From positions 1 to 7,998 of the forward strand of contig DEAT01000024.1 of NCBI GenBank assembly GCA_002348265.1: 7,998 bases of DNA. The letters run 5' to 3'. The stretch is from Gemmatimonadales bacterium UBA2975 (GTDB lineage Bacteria; Gemmatimonadota; Gemmatimonadetes; Longimicrobiales; Gaopeijiaceae). Position numbers and translations under genes: made by a program. The notes below the pieces were generated by a model. It was not told the DNA's origin and ran no database searches. It saw only the letters and a list, made by a program, of their open reading frames with translations. Below, one piece after another: positions 6,207 to 7,998 of the stretch. Position 1 is the stretch's first letter. Each line of letters begins with the position of its first letter.

Positions 6207-7532
6207 CTAAGGATCGAATCGGGCTTCCGCTATGCGCCCTAGGAACGGCCTCGTGGGGTCACTCATCCCCTCGCCAACCAACCAATCGTAGGAAAAAAGC
6301 ACGACGCCGCCCACCTCCTCCGAACGTGCAATGTCGATCATTCCGATGGTGGCCTCTACCGTGTTCATGTACGCGCCAATACCGGCCCACACCCTATGGC
6401 GGACCTGTACAGCACTCCTAGCAGTGCCGACAAGTTCACGAAATCGCTCTGGGTCCCTCGTGTAGGCCATTGGAACCGCAATGTCGATAATTCCCTGTTC
6501 AAGCCACTCAGGCCATGCCTGGAAACGATCGTTGAGGGCAAGCTCAGTGTCGGCGATAACTGCCGCCGAGATAGTGAGGTGTGGATTGAACGCCTTAACA
6601 TCCCTATAAATACGCTCTACAAGGTGAGTGATATGCCCGCGCCTGAATTGATTCCACAGCTCTGCCTCGCCGTCCACAAACGCATACAGATCTGATTCAT
6701 ATGCCTGGTTAAGCTTTCCCCAGCGTTCGTCTGTAAGTTGGCCACGGAGCCAAACACGAAACCGCTCAATGGCTCCGATTGAATAGTCGTACCTATCTGA
6801 CGGGAAGCGTATATAGTCGAAGTGTATACCATCGAGATCGTAACGCCGTGCGAGGTCCATCCAGATCGCGTGGACATGGTCCTGGACTGCTGGATGTGAC
6901 GGACTGGTGTACACTCCTTCAACCGTAGAAGAATTTTCCTCAGCATACTGAATGAGTTGGTCGACAAAGCGACTCTCAAACGGATCGACCGAAGCCAACT
7001 CCCGGCCGAGCTCACGAGGCACAGAAAGCCATTCCGGATGTGCGTTAACGATATGATCGGGACTTTGGGGCAGCTGCGCCGGCCCCCAAACGAGGTGAGT
7101 GTTGACCCAGGCATGAACCGCTATTCCACGATCGTGTGCCTCGCCAATCGCAAATTCCAAAGGGTCGAATGAAGCAGGCTCACGTACTGACTCGCCACGC
7201 GGCTCGAGCGACGATTTATAGAAGGCATCCGCTCTACCTCTAACCTGAATGACCAGGGTGTTAATCCCGCTGCGCTCCGCCTCCACGATCATCCCCAAGA
7301 TGGCCTCCTTCGACGTCATCGTGAAGCGGACTACCCAAAGAGCACGAACCTCATCGAAGGTTCGGACGGGATCCGGTGCCACGAACTGCGCCGGTTCACT
7401 CGAGTCAGCCACCACCGTCGTCGAATCAACAACCACCTCTATAAATGGTGCGGGTTGATCCGCGGCCACCGCAACCAATCTGCACCCCGAGATAAACACC
7501 GGGAGCACCAGGAATGCTAGAGCTTTGTTCAC
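6207..7532 (-). CDS. Glycosyl hydrolase-like (GHL10/DUF187) family lipoprotein
   Basis: This 441-residue protein is probably lipid-anchored in the cell envelope. The N-terminus has a short charged start, a hydrophobic stretch and the lipobox ISGC with Cys17. A low-complexity linker (about 20-58) leads to the TIM-barrel-like domain, which starts at EVRALWV (61-67). Recognisable family segments are VIQVRGRADAFY (94-105), GIAVHAWVNTH (136-146), HPEW (165-168), GVYTSPSHP (206-214), DGIHFDYIRFP (234-244), DIAVPMAYT (350-358) and VWAGIGAY (381-388). The Asp/Asp pair in DGIHFDY is the likely active-site strand. YngK-like members are suggested to act on cell-wall or other polysaccharides, but the substrate is not established. 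The start is GTG, in a GTGA overlap with the tadA stop, with only a weak GTGAG upstream, so it depends on tadA for expression. The stop is TAG. Confidence 0.88.
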   Translation of the reverse strand: MNKALAFLVLPVFISGCRLVAVAADQPAPFIEVVVDSTTVVADSSEPAQFVAPDPVRTFDEVRALWVVRFTMTSKEAILGMIVEAERSGINTLVIQVRGRADAFYKSSLEPRGESVREPASFDPLEFAIGEAHDRGIAVHAWVNTHLVWGPAQLPQSPDHIVNAHPEWLSVPRELGRELASVDPFESRFVDQLIQYAEENSSTVEGVYTSPSHPAVQDHVHAIWMDLARRYDLDGIHFDYIRFPSDRYDYSIGAIERFRVWLRGQLTDERWGKLNQAYESDLYAFVDGEAELWNQFRRGHITHLVERIYRDVKAFNPHLTISAAVIADTELALNDRFQAWPEWLEQGIIDIAVPMAYTRDPERFRELVGTARSAVQVRHRVWAGIGAYMNTVEATIGMIDIARSEEVGGVVLFSYDWLVGEGMSDPTRPFLGRIAEARFDP

Positions 7533-7963
7533 CGACGCTCACGGAAAAACGATTTTAAAAGCGAACTAGATTTCTCCGCGAGAATCCCTGAACCTACTTC
7601 ACAGTAATGGTTTAGCCTTTTGTCCTGAAGTATATTATCAAGCGATCCTCCCATCCCCGCCTTTGGATCACGTGCACCAAACACGACACGTGAGATCCGC
7701 GATAGCACTATGGCTCCCGCACACATAGCACACGGCTCCAGTGTTACGTAGAGCGTGGCGCCGGAGAGCCTCCAATCACCCTGGCTTTGAGCAGCAGCTC
7801 TTAAAGCAACCACCTCAGCATGTGCTGTAGGATCCACATCACGAATCGTGCGGTTGTTCCCCTTGCCAATCACCCTTCCTTCTCGAACGACAACGGCGCC
7901 TACGGGAACCTCCCCCTCTAATCCGCCCTCTTGAGCACACTCAAGGGCTATCGACATCCACAT
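7529..7963 (-). CDS. tadA: tRNA-specific adenosine deaminase TadA
   Basis: TadA deaminates adenosine-34 to inosine in the anticodon of tRNA-Arg(ACG), which allows wobble decoding; it is a cytoplasmic homodimeric zinc enzyme. The cytidine-deaminase fold motif HAE is at 48-50 (zinc His48, catalytic Glu50), and PCAMC at 77-81 supplies zinc ligands Cys78 and Cys81. GEVPVGAVVV (17-26) and FGARDPKAG (95-103) are typical of TadA. At 144 residues it is slightly short at the N-terminus: family members usually have several residues before the W/Y-M motif, which here is residues 2-3. The frame stays open upstream (encoding S-D-E next) to the window edge without ATG, GTG or TTG, so the true start could lie outside; a tRNA-like 3' end upstream argues for the ATG at 7963. 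It overlaps the glycosyl-hydrolase-like gene by GTGA. Confidence 0.93.
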   Translation of the reverse strand: MWMSIALECAQEGGLEGEVPVGAVVVREGRVIGKGNNRTIRDVDPTAHAEVVALRAAAQSQGDWRLSGATLYVTLEPCAMCAGAIVLSRISRVVFGARDPKAGMGGSLDNILQDKRLNHYCEVGSGILAEKSSSLLKSFFRERR

Positions 7964-7986
7964 CTCGTCAGAACACCCATTATCGT

Positions 7987-7998
7987 TGGCAGGTGGGC
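7987..7998 (-). tRNA. Possible 3' end of a tRNA (perhaps tRNA-Ser), cut by the window edge
   Basis: The last bases read on the minus strand are G, then CCCACCT, G, CCA. This fits a 7-base acceptor strand, a discriminator base G73 (typical of serine tRNAs) and an encoded CCA tail. It ends 23 bases before the tadA ATG. A tRNA-Ser gene next to tadA is a known arrangement, for example in Bacillus subtilis. Only 12 bases are visible, so this rests on a short match plus gene order. Confidence 0.35.

Noticed and set aside
7979..7984. GATAAT on the minus strand upstream of tadA, a 5/6 match to a -10 hexamer
   Set aside because: The matching -35 region would lie outside the window, so a promoter cannot be supported.

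Overview
This window looks like ordinary chromosomal core DNA from a Gram-negative-type bacterium. A lipoprotein signal points to a cell with an envelope, and the S20 protein and the gene mix would fit a Gemmatimonadota-like or similar environmental lineage. The phylum is an inference and cannot be fixed without searches. No insertion sequence, phage gene, CRISPR array or rRNA was seen.

Left edge (1-756, minus strand): the 5' end of scpA (only its first 33 codons are inside the window) follows two bases after a minimal M50 site-2 protease gene. This M50-scpA pair is a common bacterial neighbourhood. A 113-bp divergent spacer with a perfect 13-bp dyad separates it from rpsT (ribosomal protein S20, plus strand, 870-1124), which ends in a strong intrinsic terminator.

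Centre (1226-4034, minus strand): a compact pyrimidine operon, pyrR-pyrB-pyrC, with 4-base stop/start overlaps at both junctions. PyrB makes carbamoyl-aspartate, PyrC closes it to dihydroorotate, and PyrR (a UPRTase-type RNA-binding regulator) probably controls the operon. The pyrR leader holds a small hairpin that would bury the pyrR ribosome-binding site, a 22-bp imperfect palindrome just upstream, and a further stem-loop. This is the best candidate for unexplored regulation in the window.

Right half: facing away from pyrR is a large NhaC-family Na+/H+ antiporter (4205-6127, plus) with a signal peptide and an extra exported, beta-rich N-terminal segment before the membrane core. Convergent to it, on the minus strand, are tadA (tRNA adenosine deaminase, 7529-7963) and, overlapping its stop by four bases, a GHL10/DUF187-type glycosyl-hydrolase-like lipoprotein. 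The last 12 bases of the window, read on the minus strand, look like the 3' end of a tRNA (possibly tRNA-Ser) just upstream of tadA.

The genes are mostly housekeeping. I see no convincing new multi-gene system. The points worth checking are the pyrR leader structures, the antiporter's N-terminal extension and the tadA/tRNA edge.
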